Notes: generated from the letters alone by a model not told the origin. 20,047 bases of DNA from an uncultured Bacilli bacterium (GCA_934101225.1 CAKOQK010000022.1:1-20047), one strand, 5' to 3'; positions 7,601-15,128 are shown, counted from the first letter of the stretch. Numbers and translations: made by a program.

Positions 7601-9130
7601 GTGAAAAGATTAAAGTATATTTTATTATTATTAATAATTATTCCAATAAATACATTTGCAATTGAGTTATATTGCGATAGAAATGTAAAATCTAATAGCA
7701 CGTTTAATTGTGCTATTTCAAATTCATCGAATAGTTTATATAACTTTGTTGCTAATTTAGATTATCCAAGTGAGTTTATTGTAAAAAAAGAGGTATATTC
7801 TAATGAGTATACTAATAATGGAAGTGTAAAAAATATAAATATTATTGGTCCTGGTTTTAATGCACCAACAACAATTGCAATTATTACTTTTTTAGCACCA
7901 ACTGTAAGTAGTAATCAAAATTATGTTATATCGCTTAAAAATATAAAATATAAATATTTATCAAATGAAACTAATTTTAGAGATAATCAAAAAGATTTAA
8001 CTGTCAATGTTACTGTTACTGCTAATACAACTACTGCTGCAAAGCCGGTAATAACCACTACTACAACAAAACCAACAACAACATCTACAACTACAACTAC
8101 AACAACAACTAAAAATAGTCAGAATAATAAATTTAAATTAACATTAAATTATATGGTTAATGATGGAACTGATGAATTTTATTGTGAATCTGTTAATGGA
8201 AAGTGTTCTATTAATTTATCAAATATTGTTAAACCAGAAAAAGATGGATATAAATTTATTGGTTGGGATAAAAATAATACCTGCAATAATTATAAAGTAT
8301 ATACTGAATATATTTTAAGTAGCAATGAAGAATTGTATGCATGTTATGAAGCAAACACTAGTGAGGATGTTATAAATTATTTAGATAGTATAAATATTAA
8401 AGATTATAATATTGGATTTAATAAATATATTTTTAGTTATACTATTGATGTAAGTGGAGATTTGACTAGTTTAGATATTGATGCTATACCATTAAATCAA
8501 GATGCTAAAGTTGTAATAAGTGATAATGCTAAAAATTTAATAGATGGAAAAAATAAAATAGAAATAAGTGTAATATATAATGATGTAATAACTACTTATA
8601 TAATTAATGTTAATAAAAACTATATTGATAAACCTAAAATAAATAATATAAAAATTAATGGATATAATTTTACATTTAATCAAGATACATATCAGTATAA
8701 TTTAACTGTAAAGTATGGTACAACTAGTTTAGACGTATTAGTAGATTGTGATGATGATTATACTTATACAATTAGTGGTAATACTTCTATAAGCAATGGT
8801 AGTAAATTGTTAATAGTTGCCAAATCGGAAAGTTCAGAAGATGTAGTTTATACTATAAATATTAAATATGATAGTTTTATTAAATCATATTTGTCCTATA
8901 TTTATGGGGTTAGTTTTGGATTATTTTGTATAATTGTTTATTTTATTGTTAGATATTTAAGAAGTGATAAATTTAAAATAAAAGAAGAAAAGAAAAAAAT
9001 AAAGGAAATAAAGATTGAGCCAAAAAAAGAAAATATAGTAAAGAAAGATAATAAAACAAAAAAAGAAAAGAAAATAAAAGAAAAAAAGAAAGTAAAAGAA
9101 GAACAAGAAGAAAATATTGAAAAATTATAA
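7601..9130 (+). CDS. Membrane-anchored surface protein with Thr-rich linker and cadherin-like domains
   Basis: A 509-residue exported protein. It has a signal peptide (1-20) and a beta-sandwich domain resembling cohesin-like folds (about 22-137). A Thr-rich linker (141-171) is followed by an InlB B-repeat/MucBP-like domain (about 178-250, DGYKFIGWDKNNTCNNYK). Two cadherin-like beta-sandwich repeats (about 259-339 and 344-423) each begin with an I(N/K)xxxY pattern. Last are a membrane helix (432-452) and a Lys/Glu-rich cytoplasmic tail of 57 residues. It has no LPxTG, so it is held by the helix rather than by the pilus sortases. GTG 7601 is chosen because GGGTG lies 7 nt upstream and the signal peptide then starts properly. 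Likely roles are adhesion or envelope interaction; no ligand can be named. Confidence 0.75.
   Translation: MKRLKYILLLLIIIPINTFAIELYCDRNVKSNSTFNCAISNSSNSLYNFVANLDYPSEFIVKKEVYSNEYTNNGSVKNINIIGPGFNAPTTIAIITFLAPTVSSNQNYVISLKNIKYKYLSNETNFRDNQKDLTVNVTVTANTTTAAKPVITTTTTKPTTTSTTTTTTTTKNSQNNKFKLTLNYMVNDGTDEFYCESVNGKCSINLSNIVKPEKDGYKFIGWDKNNTCNNYKVYTEYILSSNEELYACYEANTSEDVINYLDSINIKDYNIGFNKYIFSYTIDVSGDLTSLDIDAIPLNQDAKVVISDNAKNLIDGKNKIEISVIYNDVITTYIINVNKNYIDKPKINNIKINGYNFTFNQDTYQYNLTVKYGTTSLDVLVDCDDDYTYTISGNTSISNGSKLLIVAKSESSEDVVYTINIKYDSFIKSYLSYIYGVSFGLFCIIVYFIVRYLRSDKFKIKEEKKKIKEIKIEPKKENIVKKDNKTKKEKKIKEKKKVKEEQEENIEKL
8021..8113 (+). repeat. ACN-codon repeat encoding a Thr-rich linker
   Basis: About 31 codons, mostly ACA/ACT threonine with a few Ala, Lys, Pro and Val, form an imperfect trinucleotide repeat. 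Such a tract gives an extended, potentially glycosylated linker and can vary in length by slippage without shifting frame. Confidence 0.8.
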
Positions 9131-9131
9131 A

Positions 9132-9168
9132 GAAAGAAGCTAAATAAAATAGTTTTTTTCTTTTTTTT
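9132..9168 (+). terminator. Terminator of the surface-protein gene
   Basis: GAAAGAAGCTA (9132-9142) pairs with TAGTTTTTTTC (9150-9160), 11 bp with two G-T pairs and a 7-nt loop, followed by eight Ts (9161-9168). Confidence 0.75.
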
Positions 9169-9192
9169 ATGATAGACTTAAGGAGTGATAAT

Positions 9193-10080
9193 ATGGAAGG
9201 AAAAGAGATAATATATGAATTTTTAGATTATATTTCTTATGAAAAAAAATATTCAGATTATACTGAAAAAAATTATGAATTGGATTTATTTAAATATTTT
9301 GAATATTTAGATAAGAATAATTTAAATTATTTAACTGTTAAATATAAGGATGTATCCAATTTCACTTTATTTTTAGCTAAACAAAATTATAAAAGTACTA
9401 CTATTAATAGAATTGATAGTTCAATAAGAAGTTTTTATAATTATTTAGAGTTAGAAGAAAAGATTAATGGAAATCCTTTTAAGGCAGCAAGTAATTTAAA
9501 AGTTCCTAAGAGATTACCTAATTATTTTAAGTATGATGAGTATTTAACTATGATAAGTGTTATTGATAAAGATGATTATGAATATCGTAATAGACTTATT
9601 TTGGAAATGCTTTTTGCTACTGGATTAAGAGTTAGTGAATTATCTAATATTAAAATTAAAGATATTGATTTTAGTGAAAGAGAAATTAAGATAATGGGTA
9701 AGGGAAGTAAGGAAAGATTTGTGTTCTATAATAAGGAATGTGCAATCGTTCTTGATTCTTATTTGAAGGAATGTAGAAGTAAACTATTAAATGGTAAAGA
9801 TAGTGAATATTTATTTATTAATCATTTAGGAGATAAGTTAACTGATAGAGGTATAAGACTTATAATTGATAAAATTGTTAAGAAATCATGTATTAAATCA
9901 AAAGTATCACCCCATACGTTTAGACATACTTTTGCAACTATGTTGTTAAATGAAGGTTGTAATATTAAAAGTGTGCAAGAATTATTGGGACATTCTAGTT
10001 TGGGTACGACAGGTATTTATACTCATTTAACTAATGATGAGGTAAGGCTTGCTTATATGAAGGCTCATCCTAGAGCATAA
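9193..10080 (+). CDS. xerD: XerD-like tyrosine recombinase
   Basis: A 295-residue tyrosine recombinase. The N-terminal SAM-like DNA-binding domain spans about 1-95 and the catalytic domain 105-295. Catalytic residues are all present: Arg146 (ATGLRVSEL), Lys170 (GKGSKER), His241 and Arg244 (HTFRHTFA), His267 (LGHSSLGTT) and Tyr276. Length and the C-terminal AHPRA ending are those of chromosomal XerC/XerD, which resolve chromosome dimers at dif with FtsK, rather than of phage integrases. I favour XerD over XerC from the C-terminal AHPRA but am not certain. Shine-Dalgarno TAAGGAG lies 7 nt before ATG 9193, better than an ATG at 9169. It is followed 26 bp later by the dikinase gene with no terminator between, so the two are probably co-transcribed. 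Confidence 0.88.
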   Translation: MEGKEIIYEFLDYISYEKKYSDYTEKNYELDLFKYFEYLDKNNLNYLTVKYKDVSNFTLFLAKQNYKSTTINRIDSSIRSFYNYLELEEKINGNPFKAASNLKVPKRLPNYFKYDEYLTMISVIDKDDYEYRNRLILEMLFATGLRVSELSNIKIKDIDFSEREIKIMGKGSKERFVFYNKECAIVLDSYLKECRSKLLNGKDSEYLFINHLGDKLTDRGIRLIIDKIVKKSCIKSKVSPHTFRHTFATMLLNEGCNIKSVQELLGHSSLGTTGIYTHLTNDEVRLAYMKAHPRA

Positions 10081-10106
10081 TAAACATTATAAGGGAGGAA
10101 GATTTA

Positions 10107-12740
10107 ATGACAAAGTATGTTTATTTGTTTACTGAAGGTAACGCTGATATGCGTAATCTATTAGGTGGTAAAGGTGCAAATTTAGCTGAGATGACAAATT
10201 TAGGTTTACCAGTTCCTCAGGGATTTACTATTACTACTGAAGCATGTACAAAATATTATGAAGATGGAAAAGAAATAAGTCCAGAGATTCAAGATCAAAT
10301 TAATGAGTATATTGGTAAGATGGAAGAAATTACTGGTAAAAAATTTGGTGATAAAGAAAATCCTTTACTTGTTTCTGTAAGAAGTGGTGCTAGAGCATCT
10401 ATGCCTGGTATGATGGATACTATTTTAAATTTAGGTTTAAATGAAGATGTAGTTGAAGTATTAGCTGAGAAATCTAATAATCCAAGATGGGCATGGGACT
10501 GTTATAGAAGATTTATTCAAATGTATTCTGACGTTGTTATGGAAGTTGGAAAGAAATACTTTGAAGAATTAATTGATAAAATGAAAGAAGAAAAAGGTGT
10601 TAAGTTAGATGTTGAACTTGATGCTGATGATTTAAAAGAGCTTGCTAGAGAATTTAAAGAAGAATATAAAACTAAAATTGGTTCTGAATTCCCAAGTGAT
10701 CCTAAAGAGCAATTAATGGGCGCTATTAAGGCTGTATTTAGATCATGGGATAATCCAAGAGCTAATGTGTATAGAAGAGATAATGATATTCCTTATTCAT
10801 GGGGAACTGCCGTTAATGTTCAATCTATGGCTTTTGGTAACATGGGTGAAGATTGTGGAACAGGTGTTGCGTTTACTCGTGATCCAGCTACTGGAGAAAA
10901 AGGATTATTTGGTGAATTCTTAACTAATGCTCAAGGTGAAGATGTTGTTGCTGGTGTTAGAACTCCAATGCATATTAGTGAAATGGAAGAAAAATTTCCA
11001 GAAGCATTTAAAGAATTTGTTAGTGTTTGTAATACTTTAGAAAATCATTATAGAGATATGCAAGATATGGAATTTACTGTTGAACATGGTAAACTTTATA
11101 TGTTACAAACTAGAAATGGTAAGAGAACAGCTAAGGCTGCTTTAAAGATTGCTTGTGATTTAGTTGATGAAGGAATGCGTACTCCTGAAGAAGCTGTTTT
11201 AATGATTGATCCAAGAAATTTAGATACTTTATTACATCCTCAATTTGATGATGATGCTATAAAGAATGCTAAGGCTATTGGCAAGGGATTAGGTGCATCA
11301 CCTGGTGCTGCTTTTGGTAAAGTTGTATTTACTGCTGATGATGCTGTTAAATGGGCTGAAAAAGGTGAAAAAGTTGTTTTAGTAAGACTTGAAACATCTC
11401 CAGAAGATATTACTGGTATGAAAGCTGCTCAAGGTATTTTAACTGTTCGTGGTGGTATGACTAGTCATGCAGCAGTTGTTGCTCGTGGTATGGGTACTTG
11501 TTGTGTATCTGGTTGTGGTGATATCCATATGGATGAGGCTAATAAGACATTTACTTTAGCTGGTAAAACATTCCATGAAGGTGATGAAATCTCTATTGAT
11601 GGAACAACTGGAAATATTTATGAAGGTATTATTCCAACTGTAGATGCTACAATTACTGGTGAATTTGGTCGTGTAATGGCATGGGCTGATGAATTTAGAA
11701 CATTAAAAGTTAGAACTAACGCAGATACTCCAAGAGATGCTAAGAAAGCTCATGAACTTGGTGCTGAAGGTATTGGACTTTGTAGAACAGAGCATATGTT
11801 CTTTGAAGAAGATAGAATTGCTGCTTTTAGAGAAATGATTTGTGCAGATACTTTAGAAGAAAGAGAAACTGCTTTAGAAAAGATTTTACCTTATCAACAA
11901 GGTGACTTTGAAGCTTTATATGAAGCATTAGAAGGCGATAGTGTTGTAGTTCGTTATTTAGATCCACCTCTACATGAATTTGTTCCTACTGAAGAAGCTG
12001 ATATTGAAAAACTTGCTAAGGCTCAAAATAAACCAGTAGAAAGAATTAAAGAAATTATTGCTGGATTACATGAATTTAACCCAATGATGGGACATAGAGG
12101 TTGTAGACTTGCTGTAACTTATCCAGAAATTGCTAAAATGCAAACTAAAGCTGTAATTCGTGCCGCTATAAATGTTAAAAAGAATCATCCTGATTGGGAT
12201 ATTGTTCCGGAAATAATGATTCCACTTACTGGAGAAGTTAAAGAACTTAAATATGTTAAAGATATAGTTGTTGCAACTGCTGATGAAGAAATTGCTAGTG
12301 CTAATATTGAATTAAAATATCAAGTTGGTACTATGATTGAAATTCCAAGAGCAGCAATTACTGCTGATGAAATTGCTAAGGAAGCTGAATTCTTCTCATT
12401 TGGTACTAACGATTTAACTCAAATGACATTTGGTTTCTCTAGAGATGATGCTGGTAAATTCTTACCAAGTTATTATGCAACTAAGATTTATGAGGAAGAT
12501 CCATTTAAAACTCTTGATCAAAAAGGCGTTGGAAAATTAATCGAAATGGCTGTTAAGGGTGGAAAATCAACAAGACCTGATATTCAATTAGGTGTATGTG
12601 GTGAAACTGGTGGAGATCCTAAATCTATCGAATTCTATCATAACGTTGGACTTGATTATGTATCTTGCTCACCATTTAGAGTTCCAGTTGCTAGACTTGC
12701 TGCTGCACAAGCCGCAATCAAATCTGGGGATAGAAAGTAA
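10107..12740 (+). CDS. ppdK: Pyruvate, phosphate dikinase
   Basis: An 877-residue enzyme that interconverts pyruvate, ATP and Pi with phosphoenolpyruvate, AMP and PPi; it can run in either glycolytic or gluconeogenic direction in anaerobes. An N-terminal ATP-grasp domain (SVRSGARASMPGM, about 90-102) is followed by the swivelling phosphohistidine domain with GGMTSHAAVVARG (His454), and a TIM-barrel PEP/pyruvate domain ending in GVCGETGG, where Cys831 falls at the same number as the catalytic Cys of the Clostridium symbiosum enzyme. Length is normal for the family and all motifs are intact. AGGGAGGAAG precedes the ATG. Codon choice is richer in GGT and GCT than the neighbours, fitting high expression. 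Confidence 0.97.
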   Translation: MTKYVYLFTEGNADMRNLLGGKGANLAEMTNLGLPVPQGFTITTEACTKYYEDGKEISPEIQDQINEYIGKMEEITGKKFGDKENPLLVSVRSGARASMPGMMDTILNLGLNEDVVEVLAEKSNNPRWAWDCYRRFIQMYSDVVMEVGKKYFEELIDKMKEEKGVKLDVELDADDLKELAREFKEEYKTKIGSEFPSDPKEQLMGAIKAVFRSWDNPRANVYRRDNDIPYSWGTAVNVQSMAFGNMGEDCGTGVAFTRDPATGEKGLFGEFLTNAQGEDVVAGVRTPMHISEMEEKFPEAFKEFVSVCNTLENHYRDMQDMEFTVEHGKLYMLQTRNGKRTAKAALKIACDLVDEGMRTPEEAVLMIDPRNLDTLLHPQFDDDAIKNAKAIGKGLGASPGAAFGKVVFTADDAVKWAEKGEKVVLVRLETSPEDITGMKAAQGILTVRGGMTSHAAVVARGMGTCCVSGCGDIHMDEANKTFTLAGKTFHEGDEISIDGTTGNIYEGIIPTVDATITGEFGRVMAWADEFRTLKVRTNADTPRDAKKAHELGAEGIGLCRTEHMFFEEDRIAAFREMICADTLEERETALEKILPYQQGDFEALYEALEGDSVVVRYLDPPLHEFVPTEEADIEKLAKAQNKPVERIKEIIAGLHEFNPMMGHRGCRLAVTYPEIAKMQTKAVIRAAINVKKNHPDWDIVPEIMIPLTGEVKELKYVKDIVVATADEEIASANIELKYQVGTMIEIPRAAITADEIAKEAEFFSFGTNDLTQMTFGFSRDDAGKFLPSYYATKIYEEDPFKTLDQKGVGKLIEMAVKGGKSTRPDIQLGVCGETGGDPKSIEFYHNVGLDYVSCSPFRVPVARLAAAQAAIKSGDRK

Positions 12741-12778
12741 TTTACTTAAAATACTGTAAATCCAATGATTATATATAA

Positions 12779-12826
12779 AAGCCTAAGGAATGTGATTAGT
12801 TCATAATTCCTTAGGCTTATTTTTTT
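12779..12826 (+). terminator. Terminator of the dikinase gene (in repeat copy 1)
   Basis: A perfect 13-bp stem, AAGCCTAAGGAAT (12779-12791) with ATTCCTTAGGCTT (12806-12818), and a 14-nt loop are followed by A and seven Ts. It is the first part of the duplicated block. Confidence 0.9.
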
Positions 12827-12853
12827 GTGTAATTTTAAATTTGATGGTATAAT
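12825..12853 (+). promoter_or_regulatory. Promoter within repeat copy 1
   Basis: TTGTGT (12825-12830), a 17-bp spacer and TATAAT (12848-12853) preceded by TGG give an extended -10. No protein gene follows on this strand, which suggests a non-coding transcript. Confidence 0.6.
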
Positions 12854-12859
12854 TAATGT

Positions 12860-13065
12860 GTGTTAAAGATAAAAGTGTTTTGCATAAAATAGTATTTATT
12901 TTTTTAGTCAAATTCAAAATAGTGGTATTAATTAGTGCAAATGAAATTATATTAATTTCTTTAATCTATTACCAATTAGTGCTGTGGCAAAAGCAGCAAT
13001 CCTTAGAAAACAAGGAAAATAATTATTGATTTTTATAATCCTAACATGAAAATGTTGGGTTTTTT
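12860..13065 (+). ncRNA. Candidate ~205-nt small RNA between promoter and terminator
   Basis: The extent is inferred from the promoter at 12825-12853 and the terminator at 13040-13065. Inside are short self-complementary parts: TGGTA/TACCA around GAAATT/AATTTC, and GCTG/CAGC at the GCTGTGGCAA motif. No open frame of note is present, and I do not recognise a known RNA family (not 6S, tmRNA, SRP or RNase P by their landmarks). The first part is also present at 13811-14033. Confidence 0.35.
13040..13065 (+). terminator. GAAA-loop terminator
   Basis: CCTAACAT (13040-13047) pairs with ATGTTGGG (13052-13059) with one G-T pair around GAAA, followed by six Ts. It could also end the leftward dUTPase transcript, since an A-rich run lies on the other side. 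Confidence 0.8.
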
Positions 13066-13080
13066 ATAAAAACGATATAT

Positions 13081-13569
13081 TTAATAATTGCTTTTTAATC
13101 TTTTTTGAATAATTTGGCTTTTTCGTTTCGTTTCATTTGTTAAATCTTCTAATGTGAATTCAAGCAATTGTGAAAGATATAGTATTTCTACTAATAATTT
13201 TTTTGCAGTTTCTTTTTCAAGCTTTTGGACTAAATCATTTCCTAATTTATAAAGTGTCAGAAATGTTTCTATAATATCCTTGTTACTTGTTGCAGAAAAA
13301 TTTTCCCTTAAAGATACATTTGTAATGTTACAAAAATATAATATCATAAATAAACAATCAATATATTCTTCTAATATACGATTTTTTTCACCAGTTTGAT
13401 TTATTGACCAAAATTTAAAACATCTTGTTTCGTTAGCTAGTTCTCCAAATTCTACCAATAATTCAAGTTTATATTTTTTTATAATTTCAGGAGATTTGAT
13501 ATCAAATTGTAATGAAAATAAATCGTCTAAATATTTTGTTTCTTTATATATTTTTTCTATGTTTAGCAT
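13081..13569 (-). CDS. Dimeric all-alpha dUTPase (MazG-like superfamily)
   Basis: A 162-residue protein that should hydrolyse dUTP to dUMP and PPi, keeping uracil out of DNA and supplying dTMP synthesis. The metal-binding motifs of the dimeric dUTPase family are present: ELLVEFGELANE (36-47, ExxE), then ETRCFKFWS, a family signature, and EEYIDCLF (67-74, ExxD). It is unrelated to trimeric beta-fold dUTPases. It is the only gene on this strand for several kilobases and lies between two long direct repeats, unlike the flanking rightward genes. That suggests a transferred or phage-derived segment. Start ATG 13569 with AAAGAAGTG just upstream is preferred over an upstream start at 13668, which would add residues not typical of the family. 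A TATAAT -10 lies at 13603-13608. Confidence 0.85.
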   Translation of the reverse strand: MLNIEKIYKETKYLDDLFSLQFDIKSPEIIKKYKLELLVEFGELANETRCFKFWSINQTGEKNRILEEYIDCLFMILYFCNITNVSLRENFSATSNKDIIETFLTLYKLGNDLVQKLEKETAKKLLVEILYLSQLLEFTLEDLTNETKRKSQIIQKRLKSNY

Positions 13570-13602
13570 AAATGTCACTTCTTTCTTAAAATCTATAGAT
13601 TG

Positions 13603-13608
13603 ATTATA
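13603..13608 (-). promoter_or_regulatory. -10 element for the dUTPase gene
   Basis: TATAAT read leftward lies about 34 bp before the start codon. I find no clear -35 at proper spacing. Confidence 0.4.
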
Positions 13609-13669
13609 AGTATTGTTAATTAATCGGATTATGTGATGTATTTTATCATTAAAAATAGTATTTTGCAAC

Positions 13670-13810
13670 TAACTGATGTTGTAAAAATTGCTGTAGAATG
13701 GAAATTAAATTATTTAAAAGATGTTTATGATATAAAAAATATAGAAAGAGATTACAATCATGTGGATTTGAACGAGCAAAAAAATTAAAAGAAAATATCA
13801 TGGCAGACAT
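13670..13810 (+). other. Unexplained stretch with coding-like fragments between dUTPase gene and repeat copy 2
   Basis: Two short open frames overlap here. One, ending at 13788, could start at ATG 13636 (50 residues, no Shine-Dalgarno) and includes VVKIAVEWKLNYLKDVYD. The other includes KKYRKRLQSCGFERAKKLK and stops within the next repeat. The amino acid composition of the second looks like the tail of a real helical protein. I cannot assign either; remnants of a disrupted gene are the likeliest explanation. Confidence 0.35.
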
Positions 13811-14033
13811 TTATATATAAAAGCCTAAGGAATGTGATTAGTTCATAATTCCTTAGGCTTATTTTTTTTGTAATTTTAAATTTGATAGTATAATTAATGT
13901 GTGTTAAAGATAAAAGCATTTTGCATAAAATAGTATTTATTTTTTAGGCAAATTCAAAATAGTGGTATTAATTAGTGCAAATAAAATTATATTAATTTCT
14001 TTAATCTATTACCAATTAGGGCTGTGGCAAAGG
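13811..14033 (+). repeat. Long direct repeat, copy 2 (~223 bp)
   Basis: The second copy of the block at 12769-12993. The 13-bp terminator stem (13821-13833 with 13848-13860) is unchanged. The promoter-like TATAAT (13889-13894) is kept but its upstream TGG has become TAG, and the spacing to the nearest TTGTAA is 15 bp, so it is probably weaker. At its right end it enters a 54-bp tandem array, whereas copy 1 has a single unit. With the array this fills much of 13670-14425. Confidence 0.92.
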
Positions 14034-14220
14034 CTAGTATAATCAAAAGAAATAGAAATCTTTAGTTTATATAAGCTGTGGCAAGAGCCAGCATAATTAA
14101 AAGAGGTAGAAATCTCTAGGTAATATAGGCTGTTGGGGTTGCATCCATTAATAAAAAGAATAGTAATCACTAGTTTATACATGCTATAACACAAGCCGCA
14201 ATAAAGGAAAGAAGGCAATA
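14020..14220 (+). repeat. 54-bp imperfect tandem array (3 full units plus partial)
   Basis: Units begin at 14020, 14074, 14128 and 14182, exactly 54 bp apart. Each starts with a variant of GGCTGTGGCAA; units one and two continue with a short arm able to pair (TGGC with GCCA in unit two, G-T compensated in unit one) and a TAATxAAAAG segment. The last unit resembles the single unit of repeat copy 1 (GCCGCAAT versus GCAGCAAT, then A-rich). A 69-residue leftward reading frame through it is a by-product of the 54-bp (18-codon) period. Confidence 0.85.
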
Positions 14221-14425
14221 AGAATATTCTTGGAAGCCCTTTAAAATAAAGAATTTAACAAGAATTTGCTAAAGGATATTCTTAATGATTATTGCATAGA
14301 AAATATTAAATTAAGGATTAAGAAGACTAAAAATGTCGTGAAATGCATCCTTTAGAGTAGACATTATAAAAAAAGACTTTTAAAAATATGTTAGAATACA
14401 CTTCCGAAAGGGGGGTGCTTTTCTT
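14221..14425 (+). other. AT-rich non-coding stretch before the orfA remnant
   Basis: I see no gene here. It holds a 12-bp palindrome AAGAATATTCTT at its left edge (about 14221-14234), a related GGATATTCTT near 14275, and an A-rich run before the Shine-Dalgarno of the next gene. The left inverted end of the IS3-type element is probably in it but cannot be fixed without its partner. Confidence 0.4.
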
Positions 14426-14674
14426 ATGGCTTCAAAAGGGCAAAAATTTATAAGATTTACTGATGAAGAAAGAACAGAAATAATTGGTCAATATTTATCT
14501 GGACAAGGTTTTTATAAAAGCATAGCAAAAGACCGTGGAGTTAGTTGGAAAACAATTGAAAGTATGGTTAGAAAATATAGAAATACAGAAACAACTATTT
14601 CAGAACAAAAAGGTCGACCTAAAGAAAAAGATTTAACTAAAGAGGATTGGAAAGAAAGATTTAAAATAGAATAA
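14426..14674 (+). pseudogene. IS3-type transposase orfA, truncated
   Basis: An 82-residue helix-turn-helix protein. FTDEERTEIIGQYLSGQG and YKSIAKDRGVSWKTIESMVRKYR (about 11-52) form the HTH that binds transposon ends, followed by a KGRPKEKDLTKEDWKERF linker (about 61-78) typical of OrfA of IS3/IS150-like elements. Normal OrfA continues with a leucine-zipper segment and is followed by OrfB (the DDE transposase) through a programmed frameshift. Here the frame stops after RFKIE and no OrfB follows; TnpB-like sequence comes instead. A very strong AAAGGGGGGTG Shine-Dalgarno precedes the ATG, so a short DNA-binding protein could still be made. Mobility in cis is lost. Other HTH families are possible. 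Confidence 0.6.
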
Positions 14675-14720
14675 ATAGTTTCATTAATGGCTTTAAAAAG
14701 TAAATCAATTCTTTGTTTAA

Positions 14721-14948
14721 TGGAAAACAAAAATACTTGGAAAATATTATTATCAAGTAGATACATATTATCCAAGTAGTAAAACATGTAGTCATTGTGA
14801 CTATAAAACCGATATAACAAATAATTTAAATATAAGAAATTGGGAATGTCCAAAATGTAGCAATTTAAACGATAGAGATATAAATGCTAGTATAAACATA
14901 ATGTTTGAAGTATTAAAAATACATTACCTAAATACAATTAATAACTAG
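14721..14948 (+). pseudogene. TnpB C-terminal remnant (IS200/IS605 family)
   Basis: An open stretch of 75 codons without a proper start matches the end of TnpB, the RNA-guided nuclease of IS200/IS605-type elements. It reads LGKYYYQVDTYYPSSK, CSHCDYKT, WECPKCSNL and NDRDINASINI. These are the zinc-ribbon CxxC pairs and the final RuvC Asp segment (DRDINA). A stop directly precedes it at 14718-14720 and the N-terminal ~300 residues, including the other RuvC acidic residues, are missing, so it is inactive. It is joined directly to the truncated IS3 orfA, which indicates nested or deleted insertions. Confidence 0.85.
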
Positions 14949-15065
14949 TAAAATATACAATCAAATAATAATTAAAAAGAATGTACGATAGCAAGTATCA
15001 CAAATTTAAGCCTGCTTGAGCTAAAGGTTACTTTATCTATGAAACAGGAATATAGGCGAAAGCCT
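14949..15065 (+). ncRNA. Possible relic of the TnpB omega (re)RNA scaffold
   Basis: In IS200/IS605 elements the guide-RNA scaffold lies at and after the tnpB 3' end. Here the sequence after the stop has the AGGC-GAAA-GCCT hairpin (15054-15065) and a TTAAGCCTGCTTGAGCTAAAGG segment that can fold locally or pair with it. The function is lost with tnpB, unless a homologous TnpB acts in trans. Confidence 0.35.
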
Positions 15066-15093
15066 AAAATAATAATTTTAATTTATTATTTTT
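15066..15093 (+). terminator. AT-only hairpin before the methyltransferase operon
   Basis: AAAATAATAA (15066-15075) pairs with TTATTATTTT (15083-15092) around a 7-nt loop. The stem has no G-C pairs, so it is weak; it may mark the right end of the IS605 relic. Confidence 0.45.
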
Positions 15094-15128
15094 GTTCTGC
15101 AGTAAAGTGATAATAATATGACTTTTTA

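Larger units (their letters stand above)
12769..12993 (+). repeat. Long direct repeat, copy 1 (~225 bp)
   Basis: This block matches 13811-14033 at roughly 95 percent by eye, with about ten substitutions and two short indels. Both copies hold, in order, the 13-bp terminator hairpin, a TATAAT promoter-like element, an AT-rich tract and the GCTGTGGCAA motif where similarity ends. The copies are 1042 bp apart and bracket the dUTPase gene. This block and what follows fill the gene-free stretch 12741-13080. Confidence 0.92.

Noticed and set aside
9193..10080. Integrase of the element marked by the tRNA scar
   Set aside because: Length, motifs and the AHPRA end are those of chromosomal XerC/XerD, and the gene is linked to a metabolic gene far from the scar.
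14009..14218. Leftward 69-residue open frame with 18-residue periodicity
   Set aside because: The period equals the 54-bp DNA repeat, there is no Shine-Dalgarno, and the composition is unlike neighbouring genes.
14020..14220. CRISPR-like array
   Set aside because: Whole 54-bp units are related throughout; there are no unique spacers and no cas genes nearby.
14512..14853. Leftward 113-residue open frame over the transposon relics
   Set aside because: It is antisense to recognisable OrfA and TnpB sequence and has no start signal or family features.
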